From positions 186,001-250,000 of the forward strand of contig NZ_FMBW01000054.1 of assembly GCF_900091725.1 (NCBI RefSeq): DNA of 64,000 nt. Reading direction: 5' to 3'. Under the pieces are notes generated by a model. That model saw only the letters and a list, made by a program, of their open reading frames with translations, ran no database searches and had not been told where the DNA came from. A program made the translations under genes and the position numbers. The stretch is from Streptomyces sp. DvalAA-43. Lineage in GTDB: Bacteria; Actinomycetota; Actinomycetes; Streptomycetales; Streptomycetaceae. Below are positions 1 through 8,033 of the stretch, piece by piece; the first letter of the stretch is position 1; every line of letters starts with the position of its first letter.

Positions 1-113
1 GCCCGCGCCGGGCCGTCGAAGGTGCCCATCGCCAGGCGCATGGCGCCGAAGCCGAGCCGGTTGATGGTCAGGTCTCCGCCGAGGGAGAAGGTCTTGATCG
101 TCATGAGATTCAT
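1..113 (-). CDS. Aldo/keto reductase, N-terminal fragment (cut by window edge)
   Basis: The reverse strand from an ATG at 113 reads MNLMTIKTFSLGGDLTINRL followed by GFGAMRLAMG, the N-terminal strand and the GFGAMRL turn of NADPH-dependent aldo/keto reductases. It closely resembles the N-terminus of the complete reductase at 59462-60412 (GDLTVNRVGFGAMRL). Only 37 codons lie in the window; the rest, with the catalytic residues, is beyond the left edge. It is divergent from the HTH regulator at 187, an arrangement in which the regulator often controls the enzyme (inference). An alternative start is the ATG at 104. Confidence 0.75.
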   Translation of the reverse strand, partial: MNLMTIKTFSLGGDLTINRLGFGAMRLAMGTFDGPAR

Positions 114-146
114 GGTGCCCGGCACCACCATGGCCGGCGAGCGCGC

Positions 147-160
147 GGCAGCTTGCTGCC
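147..160. promoter_or_regulatory. Palindrome between divergent genes, candidate operator
   Basis: GGCAGC-TT-GCTGCC is a perfect 6-bp inverted repeat with a 2-bp centre. It lies between the start of the aldo/keto reductase at 113 and the likely start of the HTH regulator at 187. Position and symmetry suit an autoregulatory operator. This is inferred from position only. Confidence 0.3.
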
Positions 161-186
161 AGACTGGAGGGGTGCGGAACGAACCC

Positions 187-837
187 GTGTTTTCAGTCCA
201 AGGGGACGCAGAGCTGATCGAGCGCGCCGGTCATCTCTTCGAGTCCGCGAACACCGAGTTCCTGTGTGCTGCCAGGGACCTCAGGACCTGGTCGCGGCCG
301 GAAGCCAGGGCGGCGATCCAGCACCGGATGCGGGCGAGGGAGCTTGCCGGATTCACCACGCGCAAGCTGCTCAGCCCGGTGGCGCTGGCCGAGGAGGAGG
401 CCCGCGCGCATCTGCGCCTGGTGCAGAGCGAGGGGGCGCTCGTACGGATCAGCAGCTCGCCGCTGGCGCACGAGACCATCATCATCGACCGGCGGGTGAT
501 GATCCTGGCCGGCCGGGAGACCCCCACCGGTCGTGAGTACACGGTGACGACGTCGCAGGTCCTGATCGACGGCGTCCACTCGTTGTTCACAGCCGTCTGG
601 GACGAGTCGGCCGACCTCGACACCTATCTGCGCCGTGACGTTCCCCATCTCGATGCCGACGGCCGCACGGTCCTCAAAGCCCTCGGTTCGGGACTCACCG
701 ATGAATCGGCGGCCAAACGGCTGGGCGTCTCGCTCCGCACCTACCGACGGCGCGTGGCCGAGCTGATGGACACACTGGAGGCCGGCTCACGCTTCCAGGC
801 GGGGCTGCGTGCGGGGGAGCTGGGCCTACCCCACTGA
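187..837 (+). CDS. Helix-turn-helix transcriptional regulator (LuxR-type C-terminal HTH)
   Basis: The protein has about 216 residues. The N-terminal two thirds form an alpha/beta region (VFSVQGDAELIERAGHLF, then RTWSRPEAR and a TRKLLSP stretch), as in Streptomyces regulators described as TrmB- or LuxR-like. The C-terminus carries a GerE-like HTH: LTDESAAKRLGVSLRTYRRR. The start is uncertain. The GTG at 187 follows a GGAGG at 166-170 with a long gap, the GTG at 172 abuts that GGAGG too closely, and the ATG at 130 would overlap the palindrome. The gene is divergent from an aldo/keto reductase, so control of that gene is a reasonable guess. The ligand is unknown. Confidence 0.75.
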   Translation: MFSVQGDAELIERAGHLFESANTEFLCAARDLRTWSRPEARAAIQHRMRARELAGFTTRKLLSPVALAEEEARAHLRLVQSEGALVRISSSPLAHETIIIDRRVMILAGRETPTGREYTVTTSQVLIDGVHSLFTAVWDESADLDTYLRRDVPHLDADGRTVLKALGSGLTDESAAKRLGVSLRTYRRRVAELMDTLEAGSRFQAGLRAGELGLPH

Positions 838-951
838 CGGTGATGGTCCCCGCTCCGAGCGGCCCGAGCACCTGAGGATCCCGGCTGTGCAACCGACCCT
901 GCCGACGGATAGCGTCATGTTCATGATGCACGATGCGAGAGAGGCGCGACC

Positions 952-1518
952 ATGACAGAACGTGTCGTTCCGCCTCGGGTGGTGGCCGCGGAGCGTATTG
1001 CCTCCGAGGCGGGATTCAAGAAGAGCTGCATCCCCGAAGTGGGCAGGCTGCTCGGGCTGGCCGCTGCTGCCAAGCCTCACGGGGTCATCGCGGAGAGCGG
1101 CACCGGCTCGGGGGTGGGCACCGCATGGCTGCACAGCGGCCTCGGCGGCGCTGCACGCCTGGTCACCGTGGAGCGCGACGAGGAGCTGGCCCGCCGAGCG
1201 GCAGGTGTCTTCGCGGACGACGAACGGGTCAGCGTTCTTACGGGGGACTGGCGGCTGCTTGAAGAGCACAGCCCCTTCGATGTCTTCTTCTGCGACGGCG
1301 GGGGCAAGCGCGACGACCCGCAGCGGGTCGTCGACCTGCTCGCCTCCGGGGGCCTTCTCATCCTGGACGACTTCACTCCCTCGCCCGACTGGCCGCCTCG
1401 GTTCGAGGGCGAAGTGGATGAGCTCCGTCTTTTCTACCTCACTCATCCGGACCTGGAAGCCACTGAAGTACTCACAACACCAGGTAGTTCAGCGGTTGTT
1501 GCGGCACGTCGATGCTAG
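952..1518 (+). CDS. SAM-dependent O-methyltransferase-like protein
   Basis: The protein has 188 residues and a Rossmann methyltransferase core of the caffeoyl-CoA O-methyltransferase type. The glycine-rich SAM loop reads ESGTGSGVGTAWL near residue 48. It is followed by an acidic strand end (VTVERDEE) that should bind the SAM ribose. FDVFFCDGGG and GGLLILDDF match the later strands of the fold. AGAGAGG lies 7-13 bases before the ATG. The gene stands alone between the HTH regulator and a convergent broken oxidoreductase. The substrate cannot be told from sequence; the family includes catechol- and small-molecule-methylating enzymes. Confidence 0.75.
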   Translation: MTERVVPPRVVAAERIASEAGFKKSCIPEVGRLLGLAAAAKPHGVIAESGTGSGVGTAWLHSGLGGAARLVTVERDEELARRAAGVFADDERVSVLTGDWRLLEEHSPFDVFFCDGGGKRDDPQRVVDLLASGGLLILDDFTPSPDWPPRFEGEVDELRLFYLTHPDLEATEVLTTPGSSAVVAARRC

Positions 1519-1576
1519 GGGGCGTCGTCTGGAGCGGGCCGCCGCTTCCGCGGGCGCGAGGCGGCCCTGTTCGCAG

Positions 1577-1980
1577 TCACTGCGCCGTACCGGCCGGCAG
1601 CCAACGACGTACGCGCACCTCCAACAGCACGGATCTGCCTCCCGGACGAGCGGGGGTGGTGAGATCCCACTCGTACTTCTCCTTGAACGCGGTCACGACC
1701 TCAGCGGGGAACCCGTCGTGGATCAGTGACACGTCTCCCTCGGTGACGACGGGGAACCGGCCGTCCTCCAGGGCCAGGGAGACGCGTGGCTCGGCCTGGA
1801 CGTTCCTGACCTTGACGGATCTGTGATCCGTACCGATCCACCACTTGGCGTCCGCGTAGACGAACCAGACGGGTGTCACATGAGTGGAGCCGTCAGGTCG
1901 CACGGTGACAGCCAGACGTTTTTCTCCGTCTCCAACCGTGTGCGGACGTCCGGTCCCGGAAGATCTGCAAGATGGCCCAT
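1577..1980 (-). pseudogene. PPOX-class F420-dependent oxidoreductase, frameshifted
   Basis: The C-terminal 108 codons read VRPDGSTHVTPVWFVYADAK and WWIGTDHRSVKVRNV, the split-barrel flavin/F420-binding core of the pyridoxamine-oxidase-like family. The expected N-terminus lies just upstream in another frame, from an ATG at 1980: PDVRTRLETEKNVWL. The two halves meet near 1908-1915, where restoring four bases (a second CTGG) would give the continuous family sequence NVWLAVTVRPDG. A 4-bp slippage deletion is the simplest explanation; a sequencing error is possible. The gene converges on the methyltransferase at 1518. Confidence 0.7.
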
Positions 1981-2233
1981 GCGTTCATTCGAGCAGCAGT
2001 TGTGCTGAAGTGCATCGGGCGGCGAGCCGGACCAATGACCTAGGTCCGAGTGCCGAGGAGAGGACTGCCCGAGCCGCATCGGGGGACGAGTCCGCAGGCC
2101 GGATGGGGATCACGCGGGCAGGGGAGCCTGTGATGACGGGCATGGGGCAGGGCGACGCGGAACGATTCCGGGATCTGCCGCGTTATGAACGGGCACGTTC
2201 AACTCGCCCTGCTTCGACGTCTCATGGAGCCGC

Positions 2234-2875
2234 ATGCCAACCGCAGCGCACATTCTTCCCTCGATCACTGACCAAGCAGAGCGACTGATCCAGCTCGGAG
2301 TGCATGAACTCGGTGGTCTCCGGTCTGCCGAGCTGCGCTCCTTCGCTGCGGGGACCAGGGCTCGTGCCGGCCTTCTCGTGGTCCGCCCGGATCGGGTTCC
2401 GGCGTCGGCTCTCGCGCCTCTGCTCCGGCACCAGGGAAAGCCGGGGTTCGTCGTGGTGGACATGCCCGACATCGATCAGTTCTCGCCCATCGAGACCATG
2501 GCCGTACCCGACGAGCCGGTCTATGTGGTGGAGGGTCTCGACCGGGGCGACCACATGGCGAACTGGAGCCCCGACGAGGCGCTGCCCGCGATCGCTGAAG
2601 AAGGCCGCACCCCGTTGCTCCTGGCCGAAGGGATCCACTGGGTACTCCAGCAGCCGGAGACCCTGGAGCGGGGCCGCTGCTTCATGACCATCGGCTCCCG
2701 GCTGCGGAAGGACAACGGTACGCTCGACGCGCGAACCCCGGCGCTGTGGATCAGCAATGGGACCGGGCGGGACGGTCGGGAGAACCGCAACGCGCCGAAG
2801 GTGGGCTGGTGCTGGGCGGGCAACCGACACACGTGGCTCGGCTTTGCTTCGGCTGCCAGCCGGATCGCGGCCTGA
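2234..2875 (+). CDS. Conserved hypothetical protein, DUF5701-like
   Basis: The protein has 213 residues. It starts MPTAAHILPSITDQAERLIQ and contains VVVDMPDIDQFSPIE, VYVVEGLDRG and DEALPAIAEEGRTPLLLAEG, which recall the actinobacterial DUF5701 family. It is probably soluble: no signal peptide or membrane span is seen. The C-terminus (GWCWAGNRHTWLGFASAASR) is Cys/Trp-rich. The function is unknown. The start ATG follows an unconvincing ribosome site (GGAGCCGC). The gene is transcribed towards the nitronate monooxygenase with about 140 bases between them, so co-transcription is uncertain. Confidence 0.6.
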   Translation: MPTAAHILPSITDQAERLIQLGVHELGGLRSAELRSFAAGTRARAGLLVVRPDRVPASALAPLLRHQGKPGFVVVDMPDIDQFSPIETMAVPDEPVYVVEGLDRGDHMANWSPDEALPAIAEEGRTPLLLAEGIHWVLQQPETLERGRCFMTIGSRLRKDNGTLDARTPALWISNGTGRDGRENRNAPKVGWCWAGNRHTWLGFASAASRIAA

Positions 2876-3015
2876 TCACCCTCGCGATCACCTTCGCGTG
2901 GCGGGCCACAGCAGAAAGTGGCGTCATCTCGCGAGCAGGCCCCGGCTCGATCGGGTCACGGGCCGGTGTTCCGGAGCACGGGCGGAGAGCACGGGCGGAA
3001 AGGAAGACGGCGGAC

Positions 3016-3978
3016 ATGGCATTGTCGACGGCGTTCACGGAAATGTTCGGTGTGCGGCACCCGATCGCGTTGGCGCCCATGGGTGGATCGGCGGGTGGCG
3101 CGCTCGCCGCGGCGGTCTCCCTCGGCGGCGGACTGGGTTTGCTGGGAGCCGGACAGGGCGATGAGGACTGGCTGGCACGGGAGTTGCCCATCGTGGCCGG
3201 CAGCGGGCGGCCGTGGGGAGTGGGGTTCCTGAGCTGGGCGGCCGGTGTCGGCGCGGTCGAGCAGGCCTTGGAGTACGGTCCGCGAGCCGTGATGCTCTCC
3301 TTCGGGGACCCGGGCCCGTTCGTCGAGCGAATCCGCGCAGCCGACGCGGCGGTGATCGTCCAGGTCACCGATCTGGAGGAGGCCCGGAGGGCGGTGGACC
3401 TGGGCGCCGACGTCATCGTCGCGCAAGGGACGGAGAGCGGCGGACACGGGGCCCGGCGCGGCAGGGCCACCTTGCCGTTCGTGCCGGTGGTGGTGGATCT
3501 GGTGGCACCGGTGGCGGTGTTGGCGGCCGGTGGGATCGCCGATGGTCGCGGCGTGGCCGCGGCCCTGGTGCTCGGGGCCGCCGGTGCGCTCATCGGCACC
3601 CGATTCCAGGCCACGTCCGAGTCCCTGGCCGATGCCGCGATCACCGAGGCGATCGTCCGCGGGCGCGCGCAGGACACGGAACGCAACGCCGTCCTCGACA
3701 TCGCCAGGGGAGCCCGATGGCCGACGACGAAGTACACCGCTCGCACCCTCGGCCATCCCTACCTCGACCGTTGGCGGGGAAGGGAGGCGGAACTCGCCGC
3801 GGACCCGGAGGCCCGAGCCGCCTACCAGACCGATGTGGCGCGAGGCGTTGTGCCCCCGCTGCCTGTGTGGGCCGGTGAGGGCGTCGATCTCGTCAACGAC
3901 CTGCCACCCGCCGCCGATCTCGTCGCCGCGCTGGCCACCCAGGCCGAGAACGCCCTGGCCCGCGCGGGAAGGCCCTGA
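3016..3978 (+). CDS. Nitronate monooxygenase family (2-nitropropane dioxygenase-like) flavoprotein
   Basis: The protein has 320 residues and a TIM-barrel FMN enzyme pattern. The N-terminal HPIALAPMGG is the FMN-side strand. AQGTESGGHGARRG near residues 136-149 carries the conserved His of the family. AVLAAGGIADGRGVAAAL and GAAGALIGTRFQATSES form the C-terminal phosphate-binding strands. Such enzymes oxidise alkyl nitronates with O2, and some members are enoyl-reductase-like. The reading frame is open back to 2746, but the ATG at 3016 with GGAAG 9-13 bases upstream gives the family N-terminus (MALSTAFTEMFGVRHPIALA). It is likely cytoplasmic. Confidence 0.85.
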   Translation: MALSTAFTEMFGVRHPIALAPMGGSAGGALAAAVSLGGGLGLLGAGQGDEDWLARELPIVAGSGRPWGVGFLSWAAGVGAVEQALEYGPRAVMLSFGDPGPFVERIRAADAAVIVQVTDLEEARRAVDLGADVIVAQGTESGGHGARRGRATLPFVPVVVDLVAPVAVLAAGGIADGRGVAAALVLGAAGALIGTRFQATSESLADAAITEAIVRGRAQDTERNAVLDIARGARWPTTKYTARTLGHPYLDRWRGREAELAADPEARAAYQTDVARGVVPPLPVWAGEGVDLVNDLPPAADLVAALATQAENALARAGRP

Positions 3979-4086
3979 CAGAGGCACCGCAGGAGCACCC
4001 CAACCGCCGCCGTGCAGCCGGACGATGGCCCCCGCGTCGCCCGCGACCGAGCAGCGCCACGGGACGTTACGGACACGGCCCGGGGG

Positions 4087-4665
4087 CTATCCGGCTTCAC
4101 CCGGCCGCACGGTGGAACGGGCACGCCGGTGCGCCGCGACCCGTTCGCGGGTCGCGCATCGGCGTGAGCAGTAGCGGCGCTCCGGGCCGCTGCCCTGGGT
4201 GATGAAGACGGTCCGGCAGCTGGGCGACGAACAGACCCTGCCGGGCGGACGCTGGCGATCCCAGACGAGGACGGTCAGGGCCATGCAGGACGAGGCGAGG
4301 AGCCACTCGTCCCAGGGGGCGTCGTCGTCCTGGTCGAGATGGGGATGCCAAGGGGTGTCGCCCGCGTGTGAAGTCAGACGGAGCGGTCCGGTGTGTTGCC
4401 GCAGGAGGCGATTGAGGGCGACGGCGGCACCGTCGGCGCTCTCTGCGGCGAAGACCTCCCGGAGGAGGGCCGCTGCGGTGCGCATCCCGGCGATGTCGTC
4501 TGCGGTGAGGTCGATGGGGTCCGCCTCACCGTAGGAGCGAATCACATGGGCGACCTCGGCCGGGTCGGGGCGGTCGCCGTCGAGTGCGTTGATCAGGGCG
4601 GCGGTCCGCCGAGCCGTGGTCAGCACGGAGTGCCGGGTGGACCAGTCGTCGACAGGAGAGGACAT
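4087..4665 (-). CDS. CGNR zinc-finger / ABATE-domain transcriptional regulator
   Basis: The protein has about 192 residues. The N-terminal helical part (DDWSTRHSVLTTARRTAALI) matches the ABATE domain, a predicted stress or ligand sensor. The C-terminus holds the CGNR-type zinc knuckle, CSSPSCRTVFI followed by RRYCSRRCATRERVAAHR, with four cysteines spaced C-x4-C and C-x3-C and a basic DNA-binding tail. The ATG at 4665 was chosen; an in-frame ATG at 4683 would start MRYIARMSS. Neither has a Shine-Dalgarno sequence, so a leaderless transcript is plausible. The gene is divergent from the MFS exporter across a symmetric palindrome, so it probably represses or activates that exporter. Confidence 0.75.
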   Translation of the reverse strand: MSSPVDDWSTRHSVLTTARRTAALINALDGDRPDPAEVAHVIRSYGEADPIDLTADDIAGMRTAAALLREVFAAESADGAAVALNRLLRQHTGPLRLTSHAGDTPWHPHLDQDDDAPWDEWLLASSCMALTVLVWDRQRPPGRVCSSPSCRTVFITQGSGPERRYCSRRCATRERVAAHRRARSTVRPGEAG

Positions 4666-4674
4666 TCGCGCAAT

Positions 4675-4736
4675 GTAACGCATCTTGCTGATGTTTGAGT
4701 TACTTCCGTAACTTCTCGTGCATGAGAATGCGTTAC
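4675..4736. promoter_or_regulatory. Nested palindromic operator between CGNR regulator and MFS gene
   Basis: An outer perfect 9-bp inverted repeat, GTAACGCAT (4675-4683) and ATGCGTTAC (4728-4736), encloses an inner GTTAC-TTCC-GTAAC (4699-4712). Both share the same centre at 4705.5. All four arms carry the GTTAC/GTAAC core. The outer arms include candidate ATG codons of the two divergent genes, so a bound dimer or tetramer would block both starts. The likely ligand is the adjacent CGNR protein (inference). Confidence 0.55.
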
Positions 4737-5924
4737 CCACTCCGCTTCTATCTCGCCGGAGCGGTGGCAGCACGCGCCGGAGACGAGATGTCGGGACCGG
4801 CGCTGATGCTGGCTGGATTCGCGATGGCAGGGTCGGCCACCGATGCGTCGGCGCTGCTCGCGGGCATCACGATCTCCGCCGCGGTCGGAGGGCCGGTGCT
4901 CGGGGTGCTCCTCGACAGAGCGGGACGGCCCGGACGCCTGCTGGCCGGGGCCCTCGTCCTGTACGCGGCCGGTCTGGGGATGATCCTCGTGGGGCTCGAC
5001 CGCCTGCCGTTCGCCGTCACCGTCCTGATCGCGGTGCTGACCGGGCTGCTGGGGCCGGCCTTGTCGGGCGGCTGGACGGCGCAGCTGCCCCGGGTGGTGC
5101 CGGGCGACCGTCTGCCCCGGGCGAACGCGCTCGATGCCATGACGTTCGGCGTGGCGAGTCTGGCCGGTCCGGCTCTCGCCGGCGGTGTGGCGGAGGCGCT
5201 GGCGGCGCCGACGGCGGTGGTGGTCTCCGCGGGGCTCATCGGCCTGGCGCTGCCCGCCGCGTGGATGCTGCCCGCCCGTCCCCGCCCGGGGCGTGGTCCT
5301 CGGGCGACCTCGGTGTTCAGCGAGCTGGCTGCCGGTGCACGGGTCATCGTCAGGAGACGGTCTCTCGCCCGAGCGACCCTGAGCTCGGCCGTGTGCTGTG
5401 CGGCTCAAGGCATGCTGACAGCGTGCATCGCGCTCCTCGGCGAGCGTGTCCTGGGCGGCGCGGGCCGTGGGGCGATGCTGCTCTCCTGCGCGGCGGTCTC
5501 CGCCCTGGCGGCCAACGCCGTACTGGCGCGGTTCCCACGCTCGATCGCGCCCGACACAGTCATCTGGGCCGGTGCTCTGGTCCAGGCCGGCGCATTGGCC
5601 CTGGCCGCCTCCGGTCGGCCGGCCGCGCTCGTCGTGGCGGCGCTGATGATCGGAATCGGTGAAGGACCCCAACTGGCCGCCTTGTTCGCAATCCGCCACC
5701 GCGAGGCCCCGGAACACCTGCGAGGCCAGATCTTCACCACCGGCGCCAGCTTGAAGATCACCGGATTCGCCCTGGGAGCATCGGTCGCCGGTCCGCTCGC
5801 GAACTGGTCCCTTCCCGGCACGTTGATTCTCGCGGCGAGTGTGGCGGCCTTTGCCGCACTGGCATACTTCGCGGTCCCTTCGCCCGCCGTCAACTCGTCC
5901 GAGAGCCGTACCTCGGCCCGATGA
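4722..5924 (+). CDS. MFS transporter (12-TM efflux type)
   Basis: The protein has 400 residues and about 12 hydrophobic segments. The loop between helices 2 and 3 reads GVLLDRAGRPGRLLAG, a form of the MFS signature with D-R-x-G-R. A central cytoplasmic loop near residues 185-215 (PARPRPGRGPRATSVFSELA) splits the two six-helix halves. The family exports drugs or metabolites with proton antiport; the substrate is unknown. The ATG at 4722 (MRMRYPLRFYLAG) is preferred, 4728 is possible, and an in-frame TTG lies at 4695. No ribosome site is visible, so translation may be leaderless. It is divergent from the CGNR regulator, which probably controls it. Confidence 0.8.
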   Translation: MRMRYPLRFYLAGAVAARAGDEMSGPALMLAGFAMAGSATDASALLAGITISAAVGGPVLGVLLDRAGRPGRLLAGALVLYAAGLGMILVGLDRLPFAVTVLIAVLTGLLGPALSGGWTAQLPRVVPGDRLPRANALDAMTFGVASLAGPALAGGVAEALAAPTAVVVSAGLIGLALPAAWMLPARPRPGRGPRATSVFSELAAGARVIVRRRSLARATLSSAVCCAAQGMLTACIALLGERVLGGAGRGAMLLSCAAVSALAANAVLARFPRSIAPDTVIWAGALVQAGALALAASGRPAALVVAALMIGIGEGPQLAALFAIRHREAPEHLRGQIFTTGASLKITGFALGASVAGPLANWSLPGTLILAASVAAFAALAYFAVPSPAVNSSESRTSAR

Positions 5925-6075
5925 ACGGGGCCGGCCCCTGACCGCCTGCCACAGAGACTCCACCGGCCCGTCGCGTATCCCGGCACGGCAGCCCGATGGC
6001 CCGGCCGAATCCGGGTCCACGTCCATGTCGGATTCTTGCCGGACGGTGGGTGGTGGCCAATGTTTCACTCCGTCC

Positions 6076-6654
6076 ATGTTTATGACACAGCCGGATCAGG
6101 CCGGCCTCTTCCGCTCCCTGCACACCCCAACCGCACCCCTCGCGCTCGCCAACACCTGGGATGCCGCGAGCGCCCGCGTCATCGAGGCCGCGGGTGCTTC
6201 CGCGATCGCCACCACCAGCGCCGGCGTCGCCTGGTCGCTCGGCGCTCCGGACGGCGACGTCCTCACCCGCGGCCCCGCGCTGAAGCTGATCGCCCGAATC
6301 GTCGCTGCCGTCGAGGTTCCCGTCACCGCCGACATCGAGGGCGGGCTCGGCAGCGACGCCGCCGAAGTCGCCGAGACCGTCGCCGGGGTGATCGCGGCGG
6401 GCGCCGTCGGCATCAATATCGAGGACGGCACCCGGACCCCGACCGAACTGGCGACGCGGCTGGCCGGGGCCCGGCAGGCCGCCGACCGTGCAGGCGCCGA
6501 CCTGTTCGTCAACGCCCGTATCGACACCTTCCTGTTCGGGCTCGGTGACCCGGACACCCACGGTCACTGGCTCGCCGCTCTCGGCCGAGATCCCGCACGC
6601 GGCCTGACCACGACGATGGCCGAAGAACTGCTGCACTGGCGAACTGCTCTGTGA
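6076..6654 (+). pseudogene. Isocitrate lyase/PEP mutase family protein, shortened at the C-terminus
   Basis: The 193 codons begin MFMTQPDQAGLFRSLHTP and contain the family signature regions ALANTWDAASARVIEAAG, VPVTADIEGGLG (metal-binding acidic residues) and GAVGINIEDGT. They reach FVNARIDTFLFGLGDPDTHG and then jump to a short tail, LAALGRDPARGLTTTMAEEL. Relatives have about 250-280 residues, with a further beta/alpha segment here (AGADGVFVPG-type). The tail resembles the last helices, so an internal deletion of roughly 60 codons is likely. The barrel would be incomplete and the enzyme probably inactive, although the frame stays open. The ATG at 6082 is an alternative start. Confidence 0.65.
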
Positions 6655-6670
6655 GTGAGCTCGTCCGAGC

Positions 6671-6725
6671 AAGCCGAAGCCGAAGCCGAAGCCGAAGCCG
6701 AAGCCGAATCCGAACTCGGCTTCGG
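6671..6725. repeat. AAGCCG hexanucleotide repeat ending in a hairpin (bidirectional terminator)
   Basis: Six perfect AAGCCG units (6671-6706) and one degenerate unit lie between two convergent genes. The last units pair with downstream sequence: CCGAAGCCGA (6698-6707) and TCGGCTTCGG (6716-6725) form a 10-bp stem with an 8-base loop. The position suits a bidirectional terminator. The repeat is prone to slippage. Confidence 0.55.
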
Positions 6726-6772
6726 CCGGCCGGTTCTTTCCCTGGTCCGCCCGGTGATCCGGACGAGACGGC

Positions 6773-7975
6773 CTAGCCCGGCGGGATGTCCTTGACGAAC
6801 ACGATTCCGTCGATTCCGGTCAGGTGGGCCGGATCGAGCGGGGAGTAGCCGAAGTAGGGGGAGACCCGGGGTGCCGGCTGTGTGTCGGGCAGGGCCGTCG
6901 CCAACCGGCGGGCGTCGACGAGGCAGCGGTCCTCCGGGAGCGCGTACAGGAGCCCTTCCACGGTGTCCGGGGCGGGGGCTTCCACGCCCTGGTGCGGGAT
7001 CGTGCCGAGTGCCGTGGCCAGGAAGGCGTACTCCTCGCCCAGATGCGCGCTCACGATCGCGCCCGCGCTCCACCACTCCACCGGAAGGCTGCCCATCCGC
7101 ATCGTGCTCTTGGCCCGCTGGAGATGGCCGTTGTGGGCGTGGAGCAGTGCGGGGCCCCGCTCGGCGAGGGCGAGGAGGTTGCCGGCCATCATCGAATCCC
7201 GCAGGCTCACCAGGCGCGTCAGGCGGCTCGGCGAGGTGTCGGCCATCGAGGAGTGGTAGCGCAGCAGGCCGGTGGCGGTACGCCCGTACAGGCACGCCCG
7301 GTCCCAGTCGTCACGCGAGGCCGCCGTGAACAGCTGTGGCGTCCGTGTGTCGAGCAGTGCCACCAGATCGTCGGCGAGCAGCCGCAACTCCCTGGCCGCG
7401 GCCGACTGCCCCACGGACCGGGACGGGTCCATCATCGCGGCGGGCTCGGTCCACTGGTCGTCCGTGCCGAGCAGCCGGTCGAGCGTGTCCGCGGAGCAGG
7501 GGAGCAGATCCGCCTCCACCCGGGCCGCGAGGTAGCCGTGCAGTGCGGTGAGGGCCAGCCGTGGACTCGCGGCGCCGGTGATCTCCAGCGGGCCGTCGAA
7601 CCCGGCGAAGCGGAGCCGCTCGGACACGGGCCGGTCGACGTTGTACGCCCGTATCCAACGCACGAGTTCACGATTGGCCGCGGACGCGCCCCACCCATGG
7701 CTGAATCCGCGCTCCATGACGTCGTCGAGGGTGCCCGTGCCCCCGGTGACGTAGTCGTCGACGACCAGGCCCATCATGCAGTCGCTCTCGATCGCGATGG
7801 TCCCGTAGCCCTCCTGCTCGACGAGTTGGCGGAAGAGTTCGTTGCGCACGTCGAGCAGAGCGTCCTCGCCGTGGGTGGGCTCGCCCAGGGCGAGCAGTCG
7901 CGGCCGGGCCGGGAGCAGCCCCATGACAGCGCTGGACTCGACGGCATGGGCGGTGTCTCTGATGTCAGTTGCCAT
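6773..7975 (-). CDS. Erythromycin esterase family protein
   Basis: The protein has about 400 residues. LLALGEPTHGEDALLDVRNE near residues 25-45 and TIAIESDCMMGLVVDDYV match the erythromycin-esterase (EreA/B, succinoglycan-related) fold. LRFAGFDGPLE and ALLHAHNGHLQR supply further conserved His and Glu positions. Characterised members open macrolide lactones, but most Streptomyces homologues have no known substrate. The ATG at 7975 (MATDIRDTAHAV) is chosen because the upstream extension crosses the palindrome at 7979-7996. It is divergent from a TioE/MerR regulator, which probably regulates it. Confidence 0.8.
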   Translation of the reverse strand: MATDIRDTAHAVESSAVMGLLPARPRLLALGEPTHGEDALLDVRNELFRQLVEQEGYGTIAIESDCMMGLVVDDYVTGGTGTLDDVMERGFSHGWGASAANRELVRWIRAYNVDRPVSERLRFAGFDGPLEITGAASPRLALTALHGYLAARVEADLLPCSADTLDRLLGTDDQWTEPAAMMDPSRSVGQSAAARELRLLADDLVALLDTRTPQLFTAASRDDWDRACLYGRTATGLLRYHSSMADTSPSRLTRLVSLRDSMMAGNLLALAERGPALLHAHNGHLQRAKSTMRMGSLPVEWWSAGAIVSAHLGEEYAFLATALGTIPHQGVEAPAPDTVEGLLYALPEDRCLVDARRLATALPDTQPAPRVSPYFGYSPLDPAHLTGIDGIVFVKDIPPG

Positions 7976-7978
7976 GCA

Positions 7979-7996
7979 TTCAACGCTATCGTTGAA
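7979..7996. promoter_or_regulatory. Operator-like palindrome in the esterase/TioE divergent promoter
   Basis: TTCAACG-CTAT-CGTTGAA is a perfect 7-bp inverted repeat. It abuts the esterase start and lies 38 bases before the MerR start. TTGAAC at 7992-7997 and ACGATA at 8017-8022 are separated by 19 bp, the stretched spacing typical of MerR-activated promoters. Another TTGAA occurs at 8004-8008. Confidence 0.45.
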
Positions 7997-8033
7997 CTCT
8001 CGGTTGAAACTTTTCCACGATATCAGCAGGGCC

